Origin: an uncultured Lachnospiraceae bacterium
GTDB taxonomy: Bacteria > Bacillota > Clostridia > Lachnospirales > Lachnospiraceae
Direction of reading: 5' to 3'
DNA length: 51,442 nt
NCBI GenBank assembly: GCA_947174495.1
Contig: CAMWJC010000015.1
Coordinates: forward strand, 1-51,442
Shown here: positions 16,541 through 26,014 of the stretch, in pieces
Layout: each line of letters opens with the position of its first letter
Numbering within the stretch: position 1 is the first letter of the stretch
The notes under the pieces: model-generated
The model's database searches: none
The model's input: only the letters and a program-made list of their open reading frames with translations
Told to the model about the DNA's origin: nothing
Translations under genes and position numbers: made by a program

Positions 16541-17905
16541 ATGATTAACTTATTTGAAGTAGTTGAAACCAACGAGATGATTACCAAGGAAAATCTGGAT
16601 GTGCGTACTATCACCATGGGCATCAGTCTGCTTGATTGTATCGATTCCGATTTAACCTCTTTAAATAAAAAAATTTACGATAAAATTTACGAGGCGGCAA
16701 AGGATCTGGTGAAAACCGGAGAGGAGATATCCAGAGAATTTGGAATTCCTATTGTGAACAAGAGAATATCGGTAACCCCCATTGCACTGATCGGTGGGGC
16801 GGCATGCAAAAGCATAGAAGACTATGCTTCCATTGCGCAGACACTGGATCAGGTGGCACATCAGGTGGGAGTGAACTTTATTGGAGGATATTCGGCTTTA
16901 GTATCCAAAGGGATGACACCTGCAGATGAGCTGCTTATCCGTTCCATTCCACTTGCTCTTTCTACGACCGACCGGGTATGCAGTTCCGTAAATTTAGGTT
17001 CCACCAAAACGGGAATCAATATGGATGCGGTAAAGCTTATGGGACAGATTGTGAAACAAACTGCTGAATGCACCAAAGAGCAGGATTCACTTGGTTGTGC
17101 TAAGCTGGTTGTCTTTTGCAATGCGCCGGATGACAATCCTTTTATGGCAGGAGCATTTCATGGTGTGACAGAGGCTGATAAGATCATCAATGTGGGGGTA
17201 AGCGGTCCCGGTGTCGTAAAAACAGCGCTCAGTAAAGTGCGGGGAGAAAATTTTGAGGTTCTATGCGAGACCATTAAAAAAACGGCATTTAAAGTGACCA
17301 GAGTAGGACAGTTGGTTGCGCAGGAAGCATCTGCCCGGCTTGGTGTTCCTTTTGGAATCGTGGATCTGTCATTGGCGCCAACACCGGCGATTGGAGACAG
17401 TGTGGCAGATATTCTCTGTGAGATTGGATTAGAATATGCCGGTGCGCCAGGAACCACGGCGGCACTTGCGCTTTTAAATGATCAGGTAAAAAAGGGAGGT
17501 GTTATGGCTTCCTCTTATGTGGGAGGTCTAAGCGGCGCGTTTATTCCGGTTAGTGAGGATCAGGGAATGATCGATGCGGTGGAAGCAGGAGCACTTACCT
17601 TGGAAAAGCTGGAGGCAATGACCTGTGTCTGTTCCGTGGGGCTTGATATGATCGCCATTCCCGGGGATACCAAGGATACCACCATTTCGGGAATCATTGC
17701 AGATGAGATGGCTATCGGCATGGTAAATCAAAAGACCACAGCAGTGCGTATTATTCCGGTGATCGGAAAGGGAGTAGGAGAAACTGTGGAGTTTGGAGGG
17801 CTTTTGGGATATGCGCCCATCATGCCGGTAAACGGGTTTTCCTGCGATGCATTTGTGAACCGGGGCGGCAGAATTCCTGCACCAATCCACAGCTTTAAAA
17901 ATTAG
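16541..17905 (+). CDS. UPF0210 (PFL family) protein
   Basis: A 454-residue member of the widely conserved UPF0210/PFL family, related in fold to glycyl-radical enzymes of the pyruvate formate-lyase type but without the C-terminal glycyl-radical motif. Family signatures seen include [26 protein letters not shown] [25 protein letters not shown] and GVSGPGVVK. The biochemical function is unknown. Coupling to the ACT protein argues for an amino-acid responsive function. It closes the transcript; no terminator hairpin is visible before the next promoter. Confidence 0.93.
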   Translation: MINLFEVVETNEMITKENLDVRTITMGISLLDCIDSDLTSLNKKIYDKIYEAAKDLVKTGEEISREFGIPIVNKRISVTPIALIGGAACKSIEDYASIAQTLDQVAHQVGVNFIGGYSALVSKGMTPADELLIRSIPLALSTTDRVCSSVNLGSTKTGINMDAVKLMGQIVKQTAECTKEQDSLGCAKLVVFCNAPDDNPFMAGAFHGVTEADKIINVGVSGPGVVKTALSKVRGENFEVLCETIKKTAFKVTRVGQLVAQEASARLGVPFGIVDLSLAPTPAIGDSVADILCEIGLEYAGAPGTTAALALLNDQVKKGGVMASSYVGGLSGAFIPVSEDQGMIDAVEAGALTLEKLEAMTCVCSVGLDMIAIPGDTKDTTISGIIADEMAIGMVNQKTTAVRIIPVIGKGVGETVEFGGLLGYAPIMPVNGFSCDAFVNRGGRIPAPIHSFKN

Positions 17906-17962
17906 TTGTAAAATTTAACAAAATACAAAACCGCTATTAGTAAAAAATTAAGATTATGCAGG

Positions 17963-17991
17963 TTGTTTCTTAGGGCATAGTATGCTATAGT
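17963..17991 (+). promoter_or_regulatory. promoter of the propeller-SBP transport locus
   Basis: A -35 TTGTTT at 17963-17968 and a -10 TATAGT at 17986-17991 with a 17-bp spacer and an extended -10 TG at 17983-17984, 45 bp before the first lipoprotein gene. Confidence 0.7.
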
Positions 17992-18035
17992 TTGTATGTG
18001 ATGTTAATCGAAGACACAAGATTATGAGGTGTAGC

Positions 18036-20303
18036 ATGAATAATGGAAGAAATAAAGGCAGAAAATCAGTAACTCTTTTTCTTGTTTTGGTACTGGCGGC
18101 ATTTGCACTTGCAGGCTGCAGAAAGTCAAGCAGTTCGGATGAAGAGGCAGAAAAGAAGGATTATGCATATGTTCCGGAATATCAACAGATAGATTTAGGA
18201 ACCAGCAACGGGTACTTGGATGTAAACAGTACAGTGGCGTATGGCGATAATCTTTATCTGACGGTCTCATCGTGGGATGAAGAGAATGGTTCTTCATACA
18301 GGCTTTATAAGTATAATATGGTTGATAAAAAGACGGAAGAATTGCCGCTTGAGCTTGGAGAAAATGACTATATTACCAGACTGGCAGTTACTGGCGGGGG
18401 AAATATTGCAATCCTTATCAATCATTCCAGTTATGAATTGGATGAAAATGGAGAAGTGACAGATTATTCCTCCTATGTAGAACTAAAGGAAATATCGGGA
18501 GAAAGTGGTTCAGAAGTGAATTCACAGGATATTACTGGAATTCTAAGTGAAGATTCTCCTTATGTTCAACATTTTATGATTGATGGAAAGGGAAATTATT
18601 ATATTTATGATGGAGAACAGGTTCTGCATGTAGTAAGCCCTGAATTACAGAAAATCTGTGATATCAGCATGGATGACTGGATCAATGATATGGTTGTATC
18701 CAAAGAAGGTGATGTATATGTCGGTTCTTATGGAGAAACCGGATTGGAGCTTAAGAAGGTTGATTTAAATTCCAAGTCGCTTGGAGAAAAGCTGGAAGGG
18801 ATAGTATCAGGTTATGGAAATTGGAATTTCTTCCCTTCAACAACGGGGAGCATTTTAGTCTCCGGTGATAAGGTTGAGATTTATGATGCTGCATCGACCA
18901 CAAAAGAGGATCTTTTTAGCTGGCTGGATGTGGATGTAAATAACAATTACATTGTACAGGCCGGAGAACTTTCGGATGGGCGGATCTGGGCAGTCTATCG
19001 TGATTATGAAGCGGAAGAAAGCAAGCCGGAAATACTGATCATTAAGAAGGTTAGTGCTTCTGAGGTGACACCTAAGACGGAAATCACTTATGGTACCCTG
19101 GCATTAGACTGGGATATGAAGAGGATGATCATTGAGTTCAATAAGAGCAATGAGAAATACAGGATTGTAGTCAAGGATTATGGAACCGAGGACTATCAGA
19201 CCGGAAGGACACAGTTCAATGCGGATATCACTTCCGGGAAATGTCCGGACCTGATCGATCTGCGGAGTGGGAATTTTACTTTGTATGCCAATAAGGGGGT
19301 TTTAGAGAACCTATATCCTTACATGGAAAAGAGCAGTCTTAAGAAAGAAGATTTCCTGGAAAACGTGCTTGCGGCATATGAGGTGGATGGTAAGCTTTAT
19401 GCAGTGATATCTGCGTTTACTATTTCGACAACCATGGCAAAACAATCTGTAGTAGGAAATATTAATGGGTGGACACTTTCGGAAATGCTTGATTTTGTTG
19501 AGGCGAATAACCCGGATAATATCTTTAACTATGGGTACAGAGACAGTATATTTTATTATTGCATTTACAATAATATAGATGAGTTTATTGACTGGGAAAC
19601 CGGAAAATGCTCTTTTAACGGGGATGAGTTTATTCGTGTCTTGGAGTTTGCAGCGAAGTTTCCGGATGCAGAAAGTTTTAACTGGTCAGACCAGGAAGGA
19701 ACTTATTCCAAGCTTAAGGCTGATAAGATTCTGCTTTTGCAGAGCGATATCCATTCAACGCAGAGCTTTCAGATGTATAAAGGTATGTTTGGAGAAGAAA
19801 TTGCTTTTGTAGGGTATCCCAATAGTGAGAGAAGAGGTAATCTGATTCAGCCTGCCGGCGGCTGTATAGGAATTTCCGCCAAGTCCAAGAATAAGGATGG
19901 GGCATGGGAATTTCTTCAGACCATAATCGGCAAAGATTATCAGGAAAACATGAAGGATGGCTGGGGATTCCCGATCATGAAATCCGCTCTTGAGAAAATG
20001 TTTGAAGAGGATATGACCCCGGAATATTATGAGGATGAAAACGGGGAACAGGTTGAAACCATGAAGACCAGCTGGGGGTATGATGATTTTGATATTGATA
20101 TATATGCGGCAACCCAGGAAGAGGTGGATACTATCTGGGAAATTCTTAAATCCGCAGATAAAACTTCCGGCAGTGTGGATGAACAGCTTATCAATATTAT
20201 AACGGAGGAAACAGAGGCATTTTTCAAGGGACAGAAGTCCGCAGCGGATACGGCTGCTATCATTCAAAACAGAATTCAGGTTTATGTGAATGAGAACCGA
20301 TAA
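18036..20303 (+). CDS. lipoprotein: propeller-like domain fused to ABC solute-binding domain
   Basis: A 755-residue exported lipoprotein. The signal peptide ends in a lipobox LAGC (Cys near residue 28), followed by a Ser/Glu linker. Residues about 45-345 contain repeated strands of the YDGEQVLHVVS and GDVYVGSYGETGLELKKVDL kind, which suggests a beta-propeller. The C-terminal half (about 350-755) resembles family 1/8 extracellular solute-binding proteins (IIEFNKSNEKYRIVVKDYG, NADITSGKCPDLIDL, KDGAWEFLQTIIG). Two permease genes follow at once, so it is probably the binding component for a sugar or peptidoglycan-like ligand. It is paralogous to the lipoprotein at 26015-28309, with matching C-termini (QNRIQVYVNENR against QSRAQIYVNETR). 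The ATG at 18036 has GAGGTG 5 nt upstream; an ATG at 18024 is an alternative. Confidence 0.85.
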   Translation: MNNGRNKGRKSVTLFLVLVLAAFALAGCRKSSSSDEEAEKKDYAYVPEYQQIDLGTSNGYLDVNSTVAYGDNLYLTVSSWDEENGSSYRLYKYNMVDKKTEELPLELGENDYITRLAVTGGGNIAILINHSSYELDENGEVTDYSSYVELKEISGESGSEVNSQDITGILSEDSPYVQHFMIDGKGNYYIYDGEQVLHVVSPELQKICDISMDDWINDMVVSKEGDVYVGSYGETGLELKKVDLNSKSLGEKLEGIVSGYGNWNFFPSTTGSILVSGDKVEIYDAASTTKEDLFSWLDVDVNNNYIVQAGELSDGRIWAVYRDYEAEESKPEILIIKKVSASEVTPKTEITYGTLALDWDMKRMIIEFNKSNEKYRIVVKDYGTEDYQTGRTQFNADITSGKCPDLIDLRSGNFTLYANKGVLENLYPYMEKSSLKKEDFLENVLAAYEVDGKLYAVISAFTISTTMAKQSVVGNINGWTLSEMLDFVEANNPDNIFNYGYRDSIFYYCIYNNIDEFIDWETGKCSFNGDEFIRVLEFAAKFPDAESFNWSDQEGTYSKLKADKILLLQSDIHSTQSFQMYKGMFGEEIAFVGYPNSERRGNLIQPAGGCIGISAKSKNKDGAWEFLQTIIGKDYQENMKDGWGFPIMKSALEKMFEEDMTPEYYEDENGEQVETMKTSWGYDDFDIDIYAATQEEVDTIWEILKSADKTSGSVDEQLINIITEETEAFFKGQKSAADTAAIIQNRIQVYVNENR

Positions 20304-20320
20304 TTTGTGTGGTGGTTATA

Positions 20321-21292
20321 ATGCGATTTTTAAAGGGCAGTAAGCCCAAGGAAAGCCTTTATGAGTTACAAACAGAGGCGAAGGAACAAAATAAAGCTGC
20401 AAGAAAAGGCAGAAAAGCTGGCAGTAACCGGAGAGACCGCAGAGGGAGGCAGATATCTGTTTTGTATCTGCTTCCCAGCATAATCGGGGTACTGCTGTTT
20501 TTCGTGTTACCGTTTTTGATCGTTATTTACTATTCCGTGATCGACAATCCGATAAGCGGAGAATTTGTTTTTTTTGATAATTTTGTTATGGTGTTTCAGA
20601 ATGCGGCTTTCCAGCAGGCTGCCAAAAATACGTTGATGTTTTCGGCAACGGCAGTACCGCTTGCAGTTGTGTTGTCGATGCTTTTGGCTATGATGTTAGA
20701 GAGTAAGATCCCCTTTAAAAGTCAGTTCAGAACCTTTTTTTTAAGTCCGATGATGGTGCCAATCGCATCAGTTGTGTTGATTTGGCAGGTTCTATTTCAC
20801 TATAATGGAATGATGAACGAGATTCTGGGATGGTTTGGACGTGACCGGGTTGACTGGCTGAATTCTGCTTATGCGCAGGTTGTTATTGTTATTTTATTTC
20901 TCTGGAAAAATTTAGGCTATAACATGATCCTGTTTATGTCGGCACTTAGCAGTATTCCGAAGGATATTCTTGAGGTGGCAATATTAGAGAGCGCTACTCC
21001 GTTCCAGATATTTTGGCATATTAAGCTGCGCTATTTGTCTTCAACCATCCTTTTTGTGACAATTATGTCTTTAATAAATTCTTTTAAGGTGTTTCGGGAA
21101 ATCTATCTGCTAAAAGGAGATTATCCTTATGATACCATGTATATGCTTCAGCATTTTATGAATAATACCTTCGGAAAACTGGATTATCAGAAAATGTCTG
21201 CGGCAGCTATCATGATGGCAGTGGTAATGGTAGTGCTTATCGGCATCCTGTTTGTGACCGAAAGCTATTTCGGAAAGGATGTGGAAGGATGA
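20321..21292 (+). CDS. ABC transporter permease, MalF/UgpA type
   Basis: A 323-residue membrane protein with a basic N-terminal tail of about 40 residues and six predicted transmembrane helices. The binding-protein-dependent transport signature (EAA loop) is seen as DILEVAILESATPFQIFWHI. It resembles carbohydrate uptake permeases of the MalF/UgpA group. It starts 17 nt after the lipoprotein stop with GGTGG as the ribosome site. Its stop overlaps the start of the second permease, as expected for a heterodimer. No ATPase gene is present, so a shared MsmX-like ATPase encoded elsewhere is likely. Confidence 0.92.
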   Translation: MRFLKGSKPKESLYELQTEAKEQNKAARKGRKAGSNRRDRRGRQISVLYLLPSIIGVLLFFVLPFLIVIYYSVIDNPISGEFVFFDNFVMVFQNAAFQQAAKNTLMFSATAVPLAVVLSMLLAMMLESKIPFKSQFRTFFLSPMMVPIASVVLIWQVLFHYNGMMNEILGWFGRDRVDWLNSAYAQVVIVILFLWKNLGYNMILFMSALSSIPKDILEVAILESATPFQIFWHIKLRYLSSTILFVTIMSLINSFKVFREIYLLKGDYPYDTMYMLQHFMNNTFGKLDYQKMSAAAIMMAVVMVVLIGILFVTESYFGKDVEG

Positions 21293-22257
21293 AACGTAGA
21301 AAGATGGGGCGTTCAAAAGATGAATTATCTACAGAGCGGTGGGATAAGCAGGTAAAGACGAAAAAAAAGATCCGGAATACCAGGCAGATGGTAAGGATAT
21401 GCTTTGGAACATTGTTTGCAGGCTGTTTTGCAGTGTTGTTTCTGATGCCGATCATACTTACGATCACCAATTCCTTTATGGCAGCTTCTGAGATTTCGGC
21501 CAATTACGGACAGGTTTTTGCTACATCAGAAACTGGCGGAAAGGTCTATATTTCTGAGAGGGTGAATTTGAAGTTTATACCGGATATGGTATCGTTCAGT
21601 CAGTATATTACCGTACTGTTTAAAAGTCCGGAGTACCTGCTTAAATTCTGGAATTCGGTGATCCTTGTTGTGCCCATTGTGGCATTCCAGCTTCTGGTTG
21701 CTATGGGAGCCTCTTTCGGATTTACAAGATACAGAGGAAGGATAAAGGAAATAATTTTCTTTCTTTATATCATATTGATGCTGATGCCTTATCAGGTAAC
21801 GCTTGTCCCAAACTATCTGGTTTCGGACTGGTTAAACATATTAGACACAAACTGGGCGATCTGGCTGCCGGGAATCTTTTCTCCCTTTGCGGTTTTCCTG
21901 CTGACGAAATACATGAGAAGAATTCCGACTTCTGTGATGGAAGCGGCTCAGATTGACGGTGCCGGAGAATGGCAGATCTTTCAAAAAATCTGCATGCCTC
22001 TTTGCAAAGGCGCTATGTGCTCCGTTGCAATACTTATTTTTATTGATTATTGGAATATGGTGGAACAGCCACTGATTCTTCTGGCAGATTCGGAAAAGCA
22101 TCCGCTTTCCGTGTTCCTGTCAAAGATCAATGCCGGGGAGATCGGACTTGCATTTGCGGTTGCGACGATCTATATGGTGCCACCTATTTTGGTTTTTCTT
22201 TACGGGGAAGATTATCTGGTAGAAGGAATCACTTATCAGGGTGGTATTAAAGGATAG
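21289..22257 (+). CDS. ABC transporter permease, MalG/UgpE type
   Basis: A 322-residue MalG-type permease with six transmembrane helices. The EAA motif is SVMEAAQIDGAGEWQIFQKICMP (split here by length; key residues E-A-A and G). The N-terminal 35 residues are strongly basic, like those of its partner. The ATG overlaps the partner's TGA by two bases and follows GGAAGG. A moderately long loop between helices 1 and 2 (about 62-95) may contact the binding protein. Confidence 0.92.
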   Translation: MKRRKMGRSKDELSTERWDKQVKTKKKIRNTRQMVRICFGTLFAGCFAVLFLMPIILTITNSFMAASEISANYGQVFATSETGGKVYISERVNLKFIPDMVSFSQYITVLFKSPEYLLKFWNSVILVVPIVAFQLLVAMGASFGFTRYRGRIKEIIFFLYIILMLMPYQVTLVPNYLVSDWLNILDTNWAIWLPGIFSPFAVFLLTKYMRRIPTSVMEAAQIDGAGEWQIFQKICMPLCKGAMCSVAILIFIDYWNMVEQPLILLADSEKHPLSVFLSKINAGEIGLAFAVATIYMVPPILVFLYGEDYLVEGITYQGGIKG

Positions 22258-22347
22258 GTTAAATATCAGGTGCAGCATCAGAAGTAACGTTAGACAGAAA
22301 CATGAGGATATATTACGATATGGATGAGGAAAGGCGGTAAGTATATC

Positions 22348-24366
22348 ATGAATGAGCAGAATGCAGGAAAAAGAAGGGAATGGGTTAAAAATGCGGCAAT
22401 CATCTTTTTGGTGATCTTGCTGATCTTAACATTTTTCTCGAATACCATTATGAATTACTCACTGCCGGAGGTGGCAACCCAGTATGTCCAGAGGGGCAGC
22501 ATTACGGCAAAGGTTCGGGGAACCGGAAACGTGGAGGCAACAGACCCTTACAATGTGATGGTGAAGGAATCAAGAGTGATCGCCAGCGTTGCGGTAAAGC
22601 AGGGAGATGAGGTTGAAAAGGATCAGGTTCTTTATTATCTTGAAGATGCGGAGAGCGAAGAACTTACCAAGGCTGAGGAGGAACTGGAAGACCTTAAGTT
22701 GAATTATATGAAGGGACTTTTCGGCAGTAATGTATCTTCTGAAGTCATCAGCAAGGTGGCAAACGGAAATGTTGACGGATTTTCTGCCCTGCAGGCAAAG
22801 GTTACGGATATGCAGAACCGTCTGGATAATGCGGAAGCAAGAGTGAAGGAATGCCAGGAAAATTTGAATAAGATTAGTTTGCAGAGTACCATAAGCAGCA
22901 ATAATTCCTCGGTAAGTACTATATCAGATGAATTGGAGAAAGATCTTGCAACTGCGGATATGGAAAAGATAAAAACGGCATTTGATAACAGTAAAGCGGA
23001 AAGACTTGCAGAACTGAATAGTGAAATTCAGGAAAAGACGAATCAGATAAGTGATTTAAACGAATTGATAGAGAAAGCACAGTCATATGCAGGAAGCAGT
23101 AGTACAGGAGCAGATGGCAGCTCGAGTGCAGCAATGGAAGTATTCAACCAAAGACAAGAAGATGTAAACGCTAAAATTGCAGTACTTAGGAATAGTAATT
23201 ATCCGATAATAAATCCGGACATTTCAATTCCAGAGAATAATCCAACAGAGAAGGATATTAAGGCATGGTATGATAATATTGATTGGACAGAGATGAATAA
23301 TGATCCTGATAAGCAGAAAGCTTGTCAGGCAGATTATGGAGAATATAGGGTTGCTGTGGATTTGTTGAATGAGGCAGCAAGCACGCTGAAGGAATATGGC
23401 GGAAATTCTACAGATCAATTGAGCAGATTGGAAAAGTTGGAAGATCAGTTAACTTCTTTACAAAATAAAAAAGCAGAAGTAGAAGCCATTACCGTAACTT
23501 CTGAGGATGGTTATTTAGATGCATTAAATCGGCTGAATCAGGCAACGAGAAACATCACAGAACTGACTTACGCAGACAAGCAAACCTCGGTTGCTTACCA
23601 GAATCAAATCGCCAATGCGGAAGCTGCCTTAAAAACTGCTCAATCTGTTTATGATCTTCTGAAAGAAGAGCAGACCAATATGAATGCGGATATTAATGCG
23701 GAGCTTGATCTTGCCAAGGCTAGCAAGGATATTGCTAAGAAACAGGAGGAGATTGAGAAACTACGTGAAAAGTCCATGGGTGCGGAAATTAAGGCGCCGG
23801 TAGCAGGAACAGTTACCTCGCTTGCTTATGTGGCAGGAGAAACCACAAAGCCGGAAGATGTAGCAGCCGTTATTCAGGTGGAAGGTAAGGGTTATACTCT
23901 TAGCATTTCCGTGACCAATGATCAAGCAAACAAGGTAAAGGTAGGAGATGAGGCAGAACTACAAAACTCATGGTACTATGATAATGTTAAGATTCTTCTT
24001 ACGGCCATTAAACCTGATCCGGATGCACCGGGACAGAAAAAGCTTCTGACATTTGATGTGTCAGGTGACAATTTTACAGCAGGGCAGGCATTGAATATTT
24101 CCGTGGGACAAAGAAACGCTGAATATGAGCTGGTGGTGCCCAACAGTGCTGTCAGAGAGGATAATAACGGGAAGTTTATTTTGATAGTGGAATCCAAGAG
24201 CAGTCCTTTGGGCAATCGGTATATTGCAACAAGAGTGGATGTTGATGTGCTGGCATCGGATGATAACAATACGGCAATTTCGGCACCGCTTTATGGATAT
24301 GAATATGTGATAACAACTTCAACGAAGCCTGTGGAAGCAGGGAAACAGGTAAGGCTGAACGAATAG
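22348..24366 (+). CDS. HlyD/MacA-like membrane adaptor with long coiled coil
   Basis: A 672-residue protein: one N-terminal transmembrane helix (about 17-36), then a half-lipoyl/barrel-sandwich start (VQRGSITAKVRGTGNVEATD), a very long coiled-coil region (about 95-470) rich in Gln/Asn/Glu, the second lipoyl half (GAEIKAPVAGTVTSLAYVAGE) and a beta-barrel domain. This is the architecture of periplasmic adaptors (HlyD, MacA, YknX). In a monoderm it would link an exporter such as MacB/YknYZ to the outside. The coiled coil is much longer than in YknX (about 370 aa in total). ATG 22348 follows AAGGCGG; ATG 22324 in frame lacks a site. No exporter ATPase accompanies it. Confidence 0.85.
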   Translation: MNEQNAGKRREWVKNAAIIFLVILLILTFFSNTIMNYSLPEVATQYVQRGSITAKVRGTGNVEATDPYNVMVKESRVIASVAVKQGDEVEKDQVLYYLEDAESEELTKAEEELEDLKLNYMKGLFGSNVSSEVISKVANGNVDGFSALQAKVTDMQNRLDNAEARVKECQENLNKISLQSTISSNNSSVSTISDELEKDLATADMEKIKTAFDNSKAERLAELNSEIQEKTNQISDLNELIEKAQSYAGSSSTGADGSSSAAMEVFNQRQEDVNAKIAVLRNSNYPIINPDISIPENNPTEKDIKAWYDNIDWTEMNNDPDKQKACQADYGEYRVAVDLLNEAASTLKEYGGNSTDQLSRLEKLEDQLTSLQNKKAEVEAITVTSEDGYLDALNRLNQATRNITELTYADKQTSVAYQNQIANAEAALKTAQSVYDLLKEEQTNMNADINAELDLAKASKDIAKKQEEIEKLREKSMGAEIKAPVAGTVTSLAYVAGETTKPEDVAAVIQVEGKGYTLSISVTNDQANKVKVGDEAELQNSWYYDNVKILLTAIKPDPDAPGQKKLLTFDVSGDNFTAGQALNISVGQRNAEYELVVPNSAVREDNNGKFILIVESKSSPLGNRYIATRVDVDVLASDDNNTAISAPLYGYEYVITTSTKPVEAGKQVRLNE

Positions 24367-24425
24367 TATCATATTTACCTTGAGATATCACAGAGTTAAT
24401 AGAATTAAGATCGGAGGATGATGAT

Positions 24426-24698
24426 ATGATGTATCCATATATGACACTCAATGATAATACTGAGATAACACATTCGGAAATGAAATCAGATGGAACTGTA
24501 AAAGTGTACATTGAAACTCCAGATGAAAAGGTTTGTTTTCGTCATGCTGCTTGTTGGCTTCCTGAATATAAATGGGAAGATATTTATGCATATTCTGATG
24601 AAGACATTGCAAGATTTCAAGAAATTATTGAGTCAACTGCACATTTGATTATGGAATTTTCGCAGGAGGGAGGATTTGATAATGCCTCAAATCTTTAG
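24426..24698 (+). CDS. small hypothetical protein paired with DUF4160
   Basis: A 90-residue acidic, cytoplasmic-looking protein starting MMYPYMTLNDNTEI, a start typical of a small Firmicute family often found directly before a DUF4160 gene, as here. GGAGG at 24413-24417 gives good spacing to the ATG at 24426. The stop overlaps the start of the broken DUF4160 gene by 17 nt. Such pairs behave like mobile, possibly toxin-antitoxin-like, modules. That function is inference only. The pair interrupts an otherwise collinear transport locus. Confidence 0.7.
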   Translation: MMYPYMTLNDNTEITHSEMKSDGTVKVYIETPDEKVCFRHAACWLPEYKWEDIYAYSDEDIARFQEIIESTAHLIMEFSQEGGFDNASNL

Positions 24699-24845
24699 AT
24701 TTGGTTCATATTGGGTTTATTTTTGGACTAACGAAAGCAAGCCATTAGAACCCATACATGTTCATGTCTCAAGTGGAAGCCCTGTTGCTAATAAGTGATT
24801 AATAAATGGCATGAATATTTTGGAGAAATCAGTTATTATTGCTGA
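24682..24845 (+). pseudogene. DUF4160 gene, internally deleted and frameshifted
   Basis: From ATG 24682 the frame reads MPQIFRFGSYWVYFWTNE.. PIHVHVSSGSP, the usual N-terminus of DUF4160, and stops at 24796-24798 after 38 codons. Immediately after, in another frame (24798-24845), comes NKWHEYFGEISYYC followed by a stop, which is the usual C-terminus of this family. The middle of the protein, about 20-30 residues, is missing. A simple internal deletion explains both parts. The intact family is about 80-90 residues. Confidence 0.75.
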
Positions 24846-24899
24846 AAGGTTCATCTTTTATTGTAAATGAAGAAAAGTAGACAAAGAAAGGAGACAGTT

Positions 24900-26000
24900 A
24901 TGGGGGCAAAGATAAAGGCTTTTTTGAGCGGACTTACGTTGAAGCAGATCATTTTATCTTCCGTTTTTGTACTGTCTCTTATTCTGTTTCTGATATTGAC
25001 ACTGTGGTCAAATCAGATGGTGGATGGTCTGATAGATCAGCAGGCCGCGGCCCGATGGGATACAGAGGGAAAGAGCGCTCAGGTCAGCTGTTATTTGTCA
25101 GAACGGGTAGAACTGGATGAGATGATGATCATCAATTTTGAAAAACAGTTGGAGCAGCAACTTAAGGAGGTTCTTTCGGCCGAGGAGTATTCAGAGGAGA
25201 ACGGCAAGCGGCTGGTTGCAGATGCATATAGTTCTCAGGGACAGATAACGGTAATCAGTGAGAAAAGCACGTTGGAAGCCGCAGCAGTGGGCGTTGGAGG
25301 CGATTTTTTTCTGTTTCATCCGCTTACACTGGTATCCGGAGGATACTTTTCCGGGGATGATTTGATGAAGGATCATATAATATTGGATGAGGAAGCCGCC
25401 TGGCAGTTATTCGGGTCTTCTGATATTGCAGGGCAGAGCGTGATGATCGGGGGAATTCCTCATTATGTAAGCGGTGTGATAAAAAGACAGACCGGAAGAT
25501 TTGCCGAGAAAGCAGGACTTGATAAAACTATTGTTTATCTTTCCAATGAAAGCCTTTTGGCATACGGAGAAAGTGGAGGAATCAATACTTATGAAGTACT
25601 AGCACCAAATCCGGTAAAACATTTTGTTTATACGGCAGTGAAAGAAAAACTAGGTGTGGATGAAAACAGCATGATCGTAGTGGAAAATTCCTCCCGCTAT
25701 ACCCTAGAATCATTGATACCGGTGATTCTGGATTTTGGAACCAGGTCTATGCAGGACTCCGGTGTAAAATTTCCTTATTGGGAAAATATCGGCAGGGGCG
25801 CAGAGGATGTAAAAGCGTTAGTGCTTTTGTGGCAGGGAATCTTTCTGCTGATACCGACAGTCATTCTTGTGGTATTTCTGTTCATAAAATGGAAAAATAG
25901 AAACTTCTCATGGCGAGATGTTGGAAATTATCTGATAGATACGAAGGATAAGCTGCGGCAGCATGCCGTAGCGAAAAAGGATAAGTGGAAAGACTTTTAA
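24900..26000 (+). CDS. MacB/FtsX-like ectodomain protein with two TM helices
   Basis: A 366-residue protein: a transmembrane helix near the N-terminus (about 14-36), an extracellular domain resembling the MacB periplasmic core (PLTLVSGGYFSGDD.., IILDEEAAWQLFGSSDIAGQSVMIGGIPHYVSGVI), and a second helix (about 315-337) followed by a basic cytoplasmic tail. Normal MacB/FtsX permeases have four helices; this has the first helix and ectodomain but lacks the FtsX core bundle. It may have become a sensor or a partner of the HlyD-like protein. The ATG at 24900 follows AAAGGAGA by about 6 nt; an in-frame ATG at 24867 lacks a site. The lipoprotein gene follows after 14 bases. Confidence 0.75.
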   Translation: MGAKIKAFLSGLTLKQIILSSVFVLSLILFLILTLWSNQMVDGLIDQQAAARWDTEGKSAQVSCYLSERVELDEMMIINFEKQLEQQLKEVLSAEEYSEENGKRLVADAYSSQGQITVISEKSTLEAAAVGVGGDFFLFHPLTLVSGGYFSGDDLMKDHIILDEEAAWQLFGSSDIAGQSVMIGGIPHYVSGVIKRQTGRFAEKAGLDKTIVYLSNESLLAYGESGGINTYEVLAPNPVKHFVYTAVKEKLGVDENSMIVVENSSRYTLESLIPVILDFGTRSMQDSGVKFPYWENIGRGAEDVKALVLLWQGIFLLIPTVILVVFLFIKWKNRNFSWRDVGNYLIDTKDKLRQHAVAKKDKWKDF

Positions 26001-26014
26001 AGGGGGGATAGGTT

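Noticed and set aside
18036..22257. ABC transporter ATPase belonging to the permeases
   Set aside because: No protein in the window apart from SMC carries an ABC Walker A plus LSGG signature, so none was assigned; a shared ATPase elsewhere is assumed.
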